From: Phycisphaerales bacterium
GTDB lineage: Bacteria; Planctomycetota; Phycisphaerae; Phycisphaerales; JAGLTS01
NCBI GenBank assembly: GCA_023135165.1
Contig: JAGLTS010000065.1
Coordinates: 1 to 58,370, forward strand
DNA: 58,370 nucleotides
Reading direction: 5' to 3'
Position numbers and translations under genes: made by a program
In this document: positions 26,202 to 35,856 of the stretch, piece by piece
Layout: every line of letters starts with the position of its first letter
Numbering within the stretch: position 1 is the stretch's first letter
The notes under the pieces: generated by a model
The model's input: the letters and a program-made list of their open reading frames with translations, nothing else
Databases searched by the model: none
Told to the model about the DNA's origin: nothing

Positions 26202-29200
26202 CTACCCGCTATAGTTGGCGAGGAGGATGCCGAGGTCGGATTGGTCGGTGTCACCGTCGCAGTCAAGGTCGCCGGTGTCATCGATCTGGTAGGCCGCGAG
26301 AAGGATGCCGAGATCCGACTGATCGACATCGCCATCCCCATCCAAGTCGCCCGGTGTGCCGCCCCAGCGCAGTTCGCAGAGATCAACTGCGAGGTACTCC
26401 GCCGCATCGACATTGCCATCACTGTTGATCGAGCTGGGAACTTGATACGTGTACTGCAATGCGCCACCATCCGGTGTTGTATATGGAACGAATGCGAGAT
26501 AGATCGTGTCGGGAATGCTGCCGTACTGCTCGGCAAGATTGATCGTGCCTTCGAGTACGCCGCCGTTGGCGCCGGTCATTGCTTGGGTCGAGCCAATCGC
26601 GTCGAACCATCCTTCGTAGTCGTTCTCGTTCTCGTCGGCGAGGTATGCATCCCATGCAGCGACCTGGCCTGACTTGGTCCACATGGCGGGCTGCATCGTG
26701 CCGGGCATCGCCGCGAGCAGGATGAAATGATCGTCGCCTTCACCCGCATCAGGGCATGCGATGTAAAGCACATCGCCCTTGATTCCTGCGAAAAGGCTCC
26801 CGTTGCCGTTCTCAGCGAGCAGGACGGCGTCATCGTCGAGCAGACCGTCGATGATCCACTCATCGCCCGGCTGGCCGCCCGTCACTGCGAAGTGCCAGTC
26901 CTGGCCGTTGTTGTTGTCCCATGTGTCTTGGCCGTTGTTGAAGACCATATCGAGCTGCGTTGCGCTGCTTTGCACACTCACCGTGATGTGCCACACTTCG
27001 TCCGTGGCGTTCCATGTCATTGCGGGGTCGGGTGAGATCACCGGATTCCAGTTGTTGAAGCCGTAATGCAGGTACACATGTGCAGCGCCGTCGAGTGGCC
27101 TGCCCGTCGGGTCGTACCGGATCAGCACCGACTGACCCGCGACAGGCGGATCAGGATCGACGATCACGACATCATCACCGCCGCTGCCTTGGCCGTCGCC
27201 GACATAGACGTGTTGGATCGGGCTTCGCTTGGTAGAGCCCTTTGTATCCACCGCTTCGATGTAATAATCAACGAGCACGCTCTCCAGGCCGGTCACCTCC
27301 GCGTAGTACTGATCGGCGATGTACATGGGCATTTCGAAGAAGTCGATGCTGGGATCGTTGTGGAAGTTCCCAGCCGGGAAGTCGCTGAACGTCATCGCGA
27401 CATCTTGCCATGAGCCGACCTCAGGCCCGCCCGCATAAGTGTCATTCTGCGTGCTATCGAGTGGATTGGTGCCGTCGTCATCGACGCGATACATGAGCGT
27501 GACGGTCTCCAGGCCGGACACATCGTAGATGAACGTCCAGATGTGGAAGTCACCACCGGCTTCGTACTGCTGGTAGCCGTACTGCGGGCCGAAGTTGGTC
27601 GAGCCGGGGTTCCAGGGGTGGCGCTGCGGGAGCCAGATCGTGGGCGGCGTCGAGTCAGCGGATGCGTCTCCGATGACGATGTCCGCGTGCTGGACCGCCT
27701 CATTGCATGCGATGGTAGGCTTGACTTCCATATCAAGCGCCGTGCCGTAGTACATGTATCCGGAGTTGAGCGACGCAAGGAAGTAATGCCAGGCGCGTTC
27801 AGCGTGCGATGTGCCGGCGTCGGGATAGAGGATGTCGTTGATATTCACGCCGCCTGCGATTTGCTCCGCAGTGTCAAGGCGGTTTTGTGCTGCCGTGATG
27901 ACAGCCCAGTTGCGGATGTCCTCCGCCCAGCCGCTTTCGATATCGATCTGCCCCGAGCCGTTCACGGGCGGCCAGTTCCAGTTGAGCATCTGCGGTGAGC
28001 CGAAGTCGCCATCGGCGTTGACCCACGCGCCATCCTCGACGTGGACGATGTCATCGGCGGGCACGGGGTGGTCGGCAAGGTACTCCTCCACGACGGTTGC
28101 GACATAGCCCGCGCCCTGGGCGCTTGCGACGAGGTTAGGCGTTGCTTCCAAGTAGTAGCTGTACCCGCCGCCCCATGCGTTATCGCCGTCGTGGGCAAGG
28201 ACGCAGAGCATCGGCCGGGCGGGGTCGTTGTGCGCTTGCAGCGTGTTGAAGTAGTCAAGCCCGATCGCGGAATAGCCATCCTTCCAGCCGATCGACTGTG
28301 AGCACGGGACGATGATGACCTGCGACACTGCGCCGGAGTCGGGATCGACGTACTGCGCGCGGTGCGGTGTGAACGCAAAGGGGTATGCCTCAGCCGGTGA
28401 GCAGCCGCGGTCGATGTGCAGGCGGAAGTAGTTACCCTGCGCCGGGTTGATCTGATCCGCCGCGTTGGGTGGATCGCAGTTGATGCCGCCTGTGCCAAGC
28501 ACGACGGGGAAGTCGCTGCACGCGCGCGAGACGTGCTCGCCGCTGACGAAGACCCAGTTGATGCCTTCATTCGCGAGGATCGGGATGATCCGTTCGCTGA
28601 ACGCGATCTCCGGCGGGAAGAAACCGCTGGACATGCCCGGCCAACTGCTCCAGGCATCGTCGTACATCGCTTTGTAGAGCTGGATCTCCTTACGGATCGC
28701 GCTGTCATCGCAGAGGGGCAACAGCGGATGGTGAAACGGGAAGACGACGATGTCGGCGCGCGGCTTGCCGGCTCCGGAAGTCATCCAGCCGCGAGCTTCG
28801 CGCAGCGATGCGTTCCAGTTCGGCGAGTACCCGAGTTGATATGCATCGCCGAGGCTCTGCACGTTCTCGATGAGGCCGCCGGAGTAGCTGATCTGCGCAC
28901 CGGCTTCGGCGTAGCTTCGGATGGCATTGATCGAGTCACGCGCGCGGTACTGGTACACAGCCACGCGGTCAGGCCAGGAGAAGATGTCGCGGAGGTTGTT
29001 CGCTGGATGGGCCGCCCCGCCGTCGGTTCGGAGGATGGACTGCCAGGCTCGCTCGTAGCGGTCAGCACCGCTCGTCTGCTGGTCCGGCCAGTAGATCGGC
29101 TGTTCGAGGTGCCACAGGTACGTGAAGTGCAGCTTCTCAGCCCGGGTTTGTGACGCACACACGAGGAGCGCGATCGTCAAGACAACGGTTGTCCAGCAGC

Positions 29201-29213
29201 GCAATCGGGTCAT
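26202..29213 (-). CDS. GH57-like enzyme with CBM25-type and dockerin-like domains
   Basis: A 1003-residue secreted protein. After a signal peptide (about 25 residues), residues of about 28-480 resemble GH57 enzymes (amylopullulanase type). Seen are 'LWHLEQPIYW' near the N-terminus (where GH57 has HQP), 'GFFPPEIAFSE', and 'LAHDGDNAWGGGYSYY' with Asp342. A middle beta-rich region follows. Residues about 684-778 are CBM25-like starch binding ('VYLHYGFNNWN', 'NNNGQDWHFAV'). The last 50 residues carry two dockerin-type loops, 'GDLDGDGDVDQSDLGILL' and 'GDLDCDGDTDQSDLGILL'. Probable role: extracellular alpha-glucan degradation. A very strong GGAGGAGG site fixes the start at 29213. Single gene. Confidence 0.82.
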   Translation of the reverse strand: MTRLRCWTTVVLTIALLVCASQTRAEKLHFTYLWHLEQPIYWPDQQTSGADRYERAWQSILRTDGGAAHPANNLRDIFSWPDRVAVYQYRARDSINAIRSYAEAGAQISYSGGLIENVQSLGDAYQLGYSPNWNASLREARGWMTSGAGKPRADIVVFPFHHPLLPLCDDSAIRKEIQLYKAMYDDAWSSWPGMSSGFFPPEIAFSERIIPILANEGINWVFVSGEHVSRACSDFPVVLGTGGINCDPPNAADQINPAQGNYFRLHIDRGCSPAEAYPFAFTPHRAQYVDPDSGAVSQVIIVPCSQSIGWKDGYSAIGLDYFNTLQAHNDPARPMLCVLAHDGDNAWGGGYSYYLEATPNLVASAQGAGYVATVVEEYLADHPVPADDIVHVEDGAWVNADGDFGSPQMLNWNWPPVNGSGQIDIESGWAEDIRNWAVITAAQNRLDTAEQIAGGVNINDILYPDAGTSHAERAWHYFLASLNSGYMYYGTALDMEVKPTIACNEAVQHADIVIGDASADSTPPTIWLPQRHPWNPGSTNFGPQYGYQQYEAGGDFHIWTFIYDVSGLETVTLMYRVDDDGTNPLDSTQNDTYAGGPEVGSWQDVAMTFSDFPAGNFHNDPSIDFFEMPMYIADQYYAEVTGLESVLVDYYIEAVDTKGSTKRSPIQHVYVGDGQGSGGDDVVIVDPDPPVAGQSVLIRYDPTGRPLDGAAHVYLHYGFNNWNPVISPDPAMTWNATDEVWHITVSVQSSATQLDMVFNNGQDTWDNNNGQDWHFAVTGGQPGDEWIIDGLLDDDAVLLAENGNGSLFAGIKGDVLYIACPDAGEGDDHFILLAAMPGTMQPAMWTKSGQVAAWDAYLADENENDYEGWFDAIGSTQAMTGANGGVLEGTINLAEQYGSIPDTIYLAFVPYTTPDGGALQYTYQVPSSINSDGNVDAAEYLAVDLCELRWGGTPGDLDGDGDVDQSDLGILLAAYQIDDTGDLDCDGDTDQSDLGILLANYSG

Positions 29214-29408
29214 CTCACCTCCTCCCGCAGCCGAACAACGCAGGCTCGTGAACCGGGTGGCTGCATGTATCAGAATACCGCAAAATCGCCCGCGGACCAC
29301 ACAGAAACCCAGCGCCATGCAAGGTTTACGAAGTGACAGCCGCGCCGGACTCGCCTCCGGGAATCGAGTCGCGGATCGCAGGGACAAAACAGCTCGGCGC
29401 AACTTCCC

Positions 29409-29903
29409 TCAGCCGAGGTCGCCCAGCGCTTGAAGGTGCTCGCGGTTCTCTTCGAGAAGGTCGGCGATGCAGATGTGACAGGCGAGCGAGTCGTGGGGGT
29501 CGAGCGCCGCCAGTGCGCTCAGAACCGACTCGTAACGCGCGATCTGCTGCTTCTTGTCGCGCATCAGATCGGGCAGCAGACGGTCCCACGTGATGTAGTT
29601 GATGTACGTGCCTTCAATCGTGAACGAACCCAGCGCGGGATCGCCCTCCAGCGACAACAGCAACTTGGTCAAGAATCGCTCGTGACGCTCACCATCACGG
29701 GCGATCCGGTCAACGATGCGGCGCACGGGAACGGTTCGCGGCTCGGTGTACGTCGGTTGCGTCGTGAAGTACCGGAAGAGCGACCTCGCTTCACTTGCCA
29801 GCAGCGTGTTGATCCGCCGGCCACACTCGGCGGCGTCAACGTCGTGTGTGGTTTCATCACGATCGGCCGGGGCGTGGGTGGAGTCGCTCATCGTTGTCGT
29901 CAT
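29409..29903 (-). CDS. Ferritin-like protein coupled to nuoN
   Basis: A 164-residue predicted cytoplasmic protein, mostly helical. Residue patterns suggest a ferritin-like four-helix bundle: Glu in 'LASEARSLFRYF', Glu and His in 'RDGERHERFL', Glu/Asp in the third helix, and Glu plus His in 'LLEENREHLQAL'. The spacing E...ExxH...E...ExxxH is that of a di-iron site, as in rubrerythrin/bacterioferritin relatives. The function is not known. The ATG at 29903 overlaps the nuoN stop by four bases (ATGA), so it is translated with complex I. An alternative start is at 29891. No transmembrane segment is seen. Confidence 0.72.
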   Translation of the reverse strand: MTTTMSDSTHAPADRDETTHDVDAAECGRRINTLLASEARSLFRYFTTQPTYTEPRTVPVRRIVDRIARDGERHERFLTKLLLSLEGDPALGSFTIEGTYINYITWDRLLPDLMRDKKQQIARYESVLSALAALDPHDSLACHICIADLLEENREHLQALGDLG

Positions 29904-31534
29904 GGGGTGTCTGATTCGAGGAGTGATGGGGAACGCTCAGCAAGCTCGATGCCGCTGCCGGCCTGAGCCATCGGCGACGTGGCGCCGTCATCGGTTAGGA
30001 GCATCACCGCGTGATGGTTTGTCCAGTTCATGATTTTCTGCGGGGCGGCGGTAAGAACCAGCACGGCGGCGCAGACGCCGGCGAGGATGAGACCGGGAGC
30101 GCGAACCGGAATCGTCGGCCGACCTTCATCCTTGACCATGAACATGTAGTACGCCGGGCGGAGCAGGTAGTAGTACGCGCTGATGACTGTGTTGATGAGA
30201 AGAATGGCGACGAGCCACCACATGCCATCTCGCCACATTTCCAGACCGATGAGCACCTTGCCCCAGAAGCCGCCAAGCGGCGGGAAGCCGAACAGGCTGC
30301 CGAGGCAGATAAGAAGCATGATGCCGAGCAGTGCGTTGCGCCGCCAGAAACCCGACCAGTCGGAGATTCGGAGCGAGCCGGTCTGCTGTTCGATGAGGCC
30401 TGCGATGGTGAACGCGCCGAGGTTCATGAAGAGGTAAATGATGAGGTAGAAGAGAATCGCGGATGTCAGCGCGCCTGCTGTTCCGTTGTCAACATATGCT
30501 GTGGCCCGGCCGACAAGGGCGCACGCCATAATCATGTAACCGGCGTGTCCGATGCTCGAGTAGGCGAGCATGCGCTTGATGTTGTCCTGCCGCAGCGCGA
30601 CGAGGTTGCCCCATGTCGCGGTGGCGCCGCCGGTCAGGCCGACGAAGACGGTCAAACCCGTTGCGACGTGCGGGTCGATCCCCTCCGCGGCGCCGAATGT
30701 CATCATGACTCGGAGAAGCAACGCGACGGCCGCAGCCTTGGAGGCGAAGGAGAGAAACGTCGTGATCTCCATCGCGGCGCCCTCGAACACATCCGGGCAC
30801 CAGAAGTGAACGGGAAAGGCGGAAAGCTTGAAGCCGATGCCGATCATCAGACCGAACATGCCGACCGCCAGGCCCAGCGATGCGCCTTGCTCGGCAACGG
30901 CGGCGGCGACGGCGTGCATGTCGAGCGTGCCGTACTGCCCGTAGAGCATCGAGAGGCAATAGAGCATGATGGCGGTCGCGGCGGCGCCGAAGATGACATA
31001 CTTGAGGCTTGCCTCCGGGCCGAGCTTCGAGTTTTTACGGAACCCCGCCAGTGCATAGCTTGGGAATGACGCCGCCTCGATGGCGATGAACATCATGAGG
31101 AAGTTCGACGCCGAGGCCATCAGGCACATGCCCATCGTCGCGCCGAGAATGAGGCTCACATAATCAGGGGCGTCGGTCGGGCGGATCTGCTTGCGACTGC
31201 CGATCACGATGTATTGCAGGAAGATACAGATCGTGAAGAAGAGGATCAGGACCTTGACGGATTGGCTGAAACGATCGACGGCGAGCGTGTGATAGAAGAA
31301 GAAATGGCCGGCCTCGGCGAGAGATGGACTTGCGAGGTGGATCAGCGTACCGACGAGCGCGACAGCGCACGTGATAATGCCGATCCATGTCATCACGACA
31401 TTCGATCGCTTGACGAGGTCACGTGCGAAGAGCGGCAAGAGCAGAGCGATGCACATCCCGATCGTCAGGACAAGCTCGGGGAAGATCGCCGTGAGCTGTG
31501 TCAGTGACGGGATTGTGAGTGAGTAGTCGGACAT
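29900..31534 (-). CDS. nuoN: NADH-quinone oxidoreductase subunit N
   Basis: A 544-residue antiporter-like membrane subunit of respiratory complex I. It is hydrophobic throughout, with about 14 helices. The conserved core includes 'FKLSAFPVHFWCPDVFEGAAMEI' (in two parts, FKLSAFPVHFW and CPDVFEGA) and 'SFASKAAAVALLLR', with the lysines used in proton transfer. The start at 31534 gives a family-like N-terminus; a GTG at 31588 is possible but adds an unusual tail. Its stop overlaps the ferritin-like gene by four bases. It follows nuoM with a 75-base gap. Confidence 0.94.
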   Translation of the reverse strand: MSDYSLTIPSLTQLTAIFPELVLTIGMCIALLLPLFARDLVKRSNVVMTWIGIITCAVALVGTLIHLASPSLAEAGHFFFYHTLAVDRFSQSVKVLILFFTICIFLQYIVIGSRKQIRPTDAPDYVSLILGATMGMCLMASASNFLMMFIAIEAASFPSYALAGFRKNSKLGPEASLKYVIFGAAATAIMLYCLSMLYGQYGTLDMHAVAAAVAEQGASLGLAVGMFGLMIGIGFKLSAFPVHFWCPDVFEGAAMEITTFLSFASKAAAVALLLRVMMTFGAAEGIDPHVATGLTVFVGLTGGATATWGNLVALRQDNIKRMLAYSSIGHAGYMIMACALVGRATAYVDNGTAGALTSAILFYLIIYLFMNLGAFTIAGLIEQQTGSLRISDWSGFWRRNALLGIMLLICLGSLFGFPPLGGFWGKVLIGLEMWRDGMWWLVAILLINTVISAYYYLLRPAYYMFMVKDEGRPTIPVRAPGLILAGVCAAVLVLTAAPQKIMNWTNHHAVMLLTDDGATSPMAQAGSGIELAERSPSLLESDTP

Positions 31535-31609
31535 GGGTGAATCCGGTTCCGCGGTCTCGATGGTCGCAAACGGAAGGCCGGCCGCCACGGGTCAGCGGCG
31601 GTTCGGTGG

Positions 31610-33262
31610 CTATTGCCCGGCGGCGGTCATCACCTGCTGGACCGCATCAGCGCGGACGATCTTGAAAAAGGCGTGAACGGTATCGTTGGTCATGGTGAAA
31701 ACGAACAGGCTGGGGAGGACGCCCAGAGCGATGGCGAGCAGGCCGAGCGGGATCATGACGGCATACTCACGGGACTTGACAGCTTGGTCGCCGGTGTAGG
31801 TGTATTCCTCGCGAGCAGGCCCCATGTACACACGCTGGAACATCCAGAGGATGTAGCCCGCCGTGAGAATAGCGCCGGTGGCTGCGATACCGCCGAGGAT
31901 GTACATGATGGATGTGCTGCCGGCGAAGGGCACCCAGTCGGCGGCGGTGGTGATCCAGCTTGTGGCCTGGAACGCGCCGAGAAGGCTGAGCGCCTCACCT
32001 GGGAAGCCGCAGAGCAATGGCAAACCTAGACCAGCGAAGAAGCCGATCGACGCCCACGCGGTGTAGGTGGGCATGCTGTTCCAGATACCGCCGAAGCGAT
32101 TGAGGTCGCGGTGGTGTGCTCGTTCGTAGATGACGCCGACAAGGTAAAACATCATCGCCGAGCTGATGCCGTGGCCGATCATCTGGAAGTACGCGCCGTT
32201 GAAGCCCGTGACGGTGAGGACGCCCAAGCCGAGCAGGACGTATCCCATATGTGAAACGGAACTGTATGCGACGAGCTTCTTCCAGTCGGTCTGCGCCATG
32301 GCGCAGAAGGCGCCGTAGATGATCGAGATGACTCCGAGCAACGAGACGGCGAACCATGCCCACATCGCGGCGTCCGGGAAGATGGGGTAGGTGATCCGCA
32401 TGAGTGCGTATCCGCCCATCTTCAGCAACACACCCGCCAGGATCATCGAGATCGGCGTCGGCGCTTCGACGTGCGCATCGGGTAGCCACGTGTGGAACGG
32501 CGCGACGGGTACCTTGATGGCGAAGGCGATGAACAGGAGGATGAAGAACGCCTTGCCGTAGGACCAGAACTCGCCGCCAAGCCCGAAGGCATCGCGCACG
32601 GCCCCGTCCGAGGCGAGGTGAATCATGTTGAATGACGTGATCTGATTTGCGTCGCTCAGACCGGGAACACGTGGGACGAGGAAGTACAGCCCGAGCATCA
32701 CGATGAGCAAGCAGACCGAGCCTGCGAGCGTGTAGATGAAGAACTTGATCGCCGCGTATTCCTTCCTCGGTCCGCCCCAGACGCCGATGAGGAAGTACAT
32801 CGGGAGCAGAGACACTTCGAAGAAGACGTAGAAGAGGAAGAAGTCCAGTGAGAGGAACACGCCGTACATGCCCGCCATGAGGAGCAGATACAGCCCCATG
32901 AAACCCTTGATGTTCGTCTTGACGCTATATGACGCGAGGACGATGACGACGTTGAGGATGCTCGTGAGGAGCAGCAGCGGCAGCGACAGGCCGTCCATAC
33001 CGATCGTATATCGGATTCCGACGGCTGGGATCCAGGACACGTCGGTGACGAACGCCATAACACCGTTCTGGAGGCTGTATGCGATGTTGGCGTCGGCGAG
33101 GTACACAAAGTATGCCCGCAGGAGGAAGATGTTGATAATAAGACAAATGATGCTGATCGCGAGGGCGAGCGACTTGGCGGCGCTGTCGCGAGGGGCGAGC
33201 AGGCACCCGACGCAGCCGAAGGCGGGGAGGAAGATCAGCAGGTTCAGGAGAAACTCGTTCAT
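31610..33262 (-). CDS. nuoM: NADH-quinone oxidoreductase subunit M
   Basis: A 550-residue antiporter-like membrane subunit of complex I. Seen are 'FFEVSLLPMYFLIGVWG' with the conserved membrane Glu, 'FAIKVPVAPFHTWLPDAHVEA' (FAIKVPVAPFHTW and LPDAHVEAP) with the conserved Lys, and 'LLKMGGYALMRI'. Length is typical (about 500-540). AAAGG lies nine bases before the ATG. It lies 68 bases downstream of nuoL and 75 bases upstream of the nuoN start. Confidence 0.96.
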   Translation of the reverse strand: MNEFLLNLLIFLPAFGCVGCLLAPRDSAAKSLALAISIICLIINIFLLRAYFVYLADANIAYSLQNGVMAFVTDVSWIPAVGIRYTIGMDGLSLPLLLLTSILNVVIVLASYSVKTNIKGFMGLYLLLMAGMYGVFLSLDFFLFYVFFEVSLLPMYFLIGVWGGPRKEYAAIKFFIYTLAGSVCLLIVMLGLYFLVPRVPGLSDANQITSFNMIHLASDGAVRDAFGLGGEFWSYGKAFFILLFIAFAIKVPVAPFHTWLPDAHVEAPTPISMILAGVLLKMGGYALMRITYPIFPDAAMWAWFAVSLLGVISIIYGAFCAMAQTDWKKLVAYSSVSHMGYVLLGLGVLTVTGFNGAYFQMIGHGISSAMMFYLVGVIYERAHHRDLNRFGGIWNSMPTYTAWASIGFFAGLGLPLLCGFPGEALSLLGAFQATSWITTAADWVPFAGSTSIMYILGGIAATGAILTAGYILWMFQRVYMGPAREEYTYTGDQAVKSREYAVMIPLGLLAIALGVLPSLFVFTMTNDTVHAFFKIVRADAVQQVMTAAGQ

Positions 33263-33330
33263 CGCTACGCAGCCTTTCGAGGCTCTGTGTTGCAGGCCGG
33301 CGCTGATGAGAGCCGGCGGATGGGTTCCCG

Positions 33331-35463
33331 TTACGCCGAGGCGAAGATCAGACCAACACTGGCCAAGATGACAAACAGACCGACGATGGAGAGGCCGGCC
33401 ATCATCATGATATATCGCCGGAGATTCCCGCTGTGGGTGGTGCTCAACATGCCGCCCGTGCCCTTGGCAGCCTCGGCGATGCCGCGGACCGAGCCGTCGA
33501 TCACCTGATCGTCGAAGATGCCGACCGCAAAGGCCATCTGCTTGCCGGCCCAGCCCGCGAGGTTCACCAGGCCGTCAATGATGTACTTGTCAAACGACCC
33601 GATGATGATCGCCACAAGCTTGCCGAGCAAGATCACGACGATGTCGAAGAGCCCATCAAAACCAAACTTGTTGTAGATGAGCCAATGGACCTGCTTGATG
33701 ACCGGGATTCTGACGATTCGGTCGGTGATCGTGAATCCGTTTCTGTAGATGAGGAGTCCGATGATCATCGAGACAATCCACGCGCCGCCGAAGAGCAGCA
33801 CCCAGCCGTGCACGAAGTGGTACCCGGTGTGCATGTTCTCGTGCAACTCGTGTCCGGTCACGGCTCCCGCCGCCAAAGCCGTCTGCGGAGCCGTCTCAAG
33901 GATGAGCTTGTCGATGCCGATGTAGCCGGCGATCATCGCGATGAGCGCCAGGACAAGCTGCGGCACGACCATTGTCCAAGGCGTCTCGTGGGCGTGATCG
34001 TGAATCGCCTGGTTACGTGGTTTGCCAAGGAACGTGAGAACGAACGCGCGTGTCATGTAGAAGGCCGTGACATACGCAATGCACACGGGCGCCCAGACGT
34101 AGAGCTTTCCGAAGCCCGCATCGCCAATTACGCTTGAGTATGTATACGCCCCGGCAATGATGCCATCCTTGGAGAAGAACCCGCCGAACGCGACGGAGAA
34201 GTCGCCAAACTTCACGATTGGGATGGCTGCCCCGGCGATGGCGAGCGTGCTGAGTATGAAGGCCGTCGCCGTCCAAGGCATTTTCTTGAGCAGCCCGCCG
34301 TACTGTGGGAGTTCCTTTTCGTGATGGCAGACGGTGATAACACTGCCTGCACACTGGAACAAGCTGCACTTGAAGAAAGCATGCGTGATGAGGTGGAAGA
34401 GCGCGAACGTGTATGAGCCGCAGCCCAGGCCGAGCACCATGTAGCCGAGTTGCGAGAGCGTCGAGTACGCCAGCACGCGCTTGATGTCGGTCTGCACGCA
34501 TGCGATGAGCGCCGCGGTGATGAGCGTGACCAAGCCGATCGTGGCGACAAAGAGGAGTGCCGCCGGCGTCAGCAGCGGGAAGATGCGCGCAGTCATGTAG
34601 ACGCCTGCCGCGACCATCGTGGCGGAGTGGACGATCGAGGAGACGGGCGTCGGCCCTTCCATCGCATCGGGAAGCCACGTGTGCAGCGGGAACTGTGCAC
34701 TCTTGCCCATCGCGCCGCAGAATAGGCCGATGCCCGCCAGCGTCAGCCACCAGTTGTTCGCGCCCGGGTTCAGCGGATCGATGCCCTGCGCGAGCAGTGC
34801 GCCGAGCATTGAGTCGCCGCCGTTCGCCGCCGCGTTGATCGGGAGCAGTATGTTGCCGCCGCACTGGAAGAAGAGAATGCCGAACCCCAGCATGAAGCCC
34901 GCATCCCCAATGCGGTTCATGAAGAACGCCTTCTTGCAGGCGAGCTGCGGCGCTCGTTTCTCGTACCAGAAGCCGATGAGCAGGTAGCTCGTCAGGCCGA
35001 CCATCTCCCAGAAGATGAACAGGTGCAGCAGGCTGTTCGCGGAGACGATGCCGAGCATCGAGAACGTGAAGAGCTGCATGTACGCCATGAACCGACGCTT
35101 CTTCGGATCGCCCGTCATGTAGCCGACGGAGTAGAGGTGGACGAGCAGGCTGATGAGGCTCACCATGACAAACAGCGTGACCGTGAGCCGATCGACCATC
35201 GGCCCGATCGGTGCATACTCGCCGACGCCGATGGGAAGCCAGTTCCACGTCTCCACGATCGGGTCGCGAGCGCCATAGCCAACAAACGCGATGATCGAGC
35301 ACAACAGCGAAAAGCCCATCACGGCAACGGTGAACCATGCCGCGGTGTTCTGCTTGTTCTGATCGTTGCCCATGCGTGAGAAGAGCACGATCACGATCGC
35401 AAAACCGGCCGCGGGCGCCAGCCAGGCCGCGACGATGAGGTTGGAGATGAGCTGGTCGGTCAT
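33331..35463 (-). CDS. nuoL: NADH-quinone oxidoreductase subunit L
   Basis: A 710-residue distal antiporter-like subunit of complex I. It shows 'WEMVGLTSYLLIGFWYEK' with the conserved Glu, 'AMGKSAQFPLHTWLPDAMEGP' (AMGKSAQFPLHTW plus LPDAMEGPTPVS) and a long hydrophobic C-terminal region that would include the lateral helix. Slightly longer than E. coli NuoL (613 residues), mainly in the C-terminal part. It is 21 bases downstream of nuoK, on the same transcript. Confidence 0.96.
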   Translation of the reverse strand: MTDQLISNLIVAAWLAPAAGFAIVIVLFSRMGNDQNKQNTAAWFTVAVMGFSLLCSIIAFVGYGARDPIVETWNWLPIGVGEYAPIGPMVDRLTVTLFVMVSLISLLVHLYSVGYMTGDPKKRRFMAYMQLFTFSMLGIVSANSLLHLFIFWEMVGLTSYLLIGFWYEKRAPQLACKKAFFMNRIGDAGFMLGFGILFFQCGGNILLPINAAANGGDSMLGALLAQGIDPLNPGANNWWLTLAGIGLFCGAMGKSAQFPLHTWLPDAMEGPTPVSSIVHSATMVAAGVYMTARIFPLLTPAALLFVATIGLVTLITAALIACVQTDIKRVLAYSTLSQLGYMVLGLGCGSYTFALFHLITHAFFKCSLFQCAGSVITVCHHEKELPQYGGLLKKMPWTATAFILSTLAIAGAAIPIVKFGDFSVAFGGFFSKDGIIAGAYTYSSVIGDAGFGKLYVWAPVCIAYVTAFYMTRAFVLTFLGKPRNQAIHDHAHETPWTMVVPQLVLALIAMIAGYIGIDKLILETAPQTALAAGAVTGHELHENMHTGYHFVHGWVLLFGGAWIVSMIIGLLIYRNGFTITDRIVRIPVIKQVHWLIYNKFGFDGLFDIVVILLGKLVAIIIGSFDKYIIDGLVNLAGWAGKQMAFAVGIFDDQVIDGSVRGIAEAAKGTGGMLSTTHSGNLRRYIMMMAGLSIVGLFVILASVGLIFASA

Positions 35464-35484
35464 GGTGGTTGCTTCGCCCTGGAA

Positions 35485-35820
35485 TCAGCCCTTCATCAGG
35501 TTGGCTCGTTCGATGTCAACGGTGGAGTGCATGTTGTAGAAGTTCAAGATGATCCCCAGCGCGATGGCTGCCTCGGCGGCGGCAACGACGATGATAAACA
35601 ACGCGAACATGATGCCCTCGACGGCCGGCTCACCGCCCGCCGAGACCGCCTCGCCTGACCATGAGTAGCGGTTGAACGCGACGAGGTTGATGTTGGCTGC
35701 GTTGAGCACGAGCTCGATGCCGATCAGAACGGCGATGGCGTTGCGCTTCGTCAGAATCGTGGCCACACCACAGCCGAAGACGATGGCCGAGAGAACCATG
35801 AAATGCTCAAGCGTAATCAC
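35485..35820 (-). CDS. nuoK: NADH-quinone oxidoreductase subunit K
   Basis: A 111-residue, three-helix membrane subunit of complex I. Both conserved intramembrane Glu residues can be seen, in 'VLIGIELVLNAANINLVAF' and 'VVAAAEAAIALGI'. An insert of about ten residues ('SGEAVSAGGEP') lengthens the loop between helices 2 and 3 relative to E. coli. Translation starts at GTG, with GGAG eight bases upstream. Confidence 0.96.
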   Translation of the reverse strand: MITLEHFMVLSAIVFGCGVATILTKRNAIAVLIGIELVLNAANINLVAFNRYSWSGEAVSAGGEPAVEGIMFALFIIVVAAAEAAIALGIILNFYNMHSTVDIERANLMKG

Positions 35821-35856
35821 GTGTGCTACTCCACATGCCGACCGCCCGGCAGAGCT

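Noticed and set aside
34013..35338. Minus-strand frame of 441 residues overlapping nuoL
   Set aside because: It is a shifted frame of nuoL, rich in His, Arg and Ala, with no hydrophobic segments or recognisable domain.
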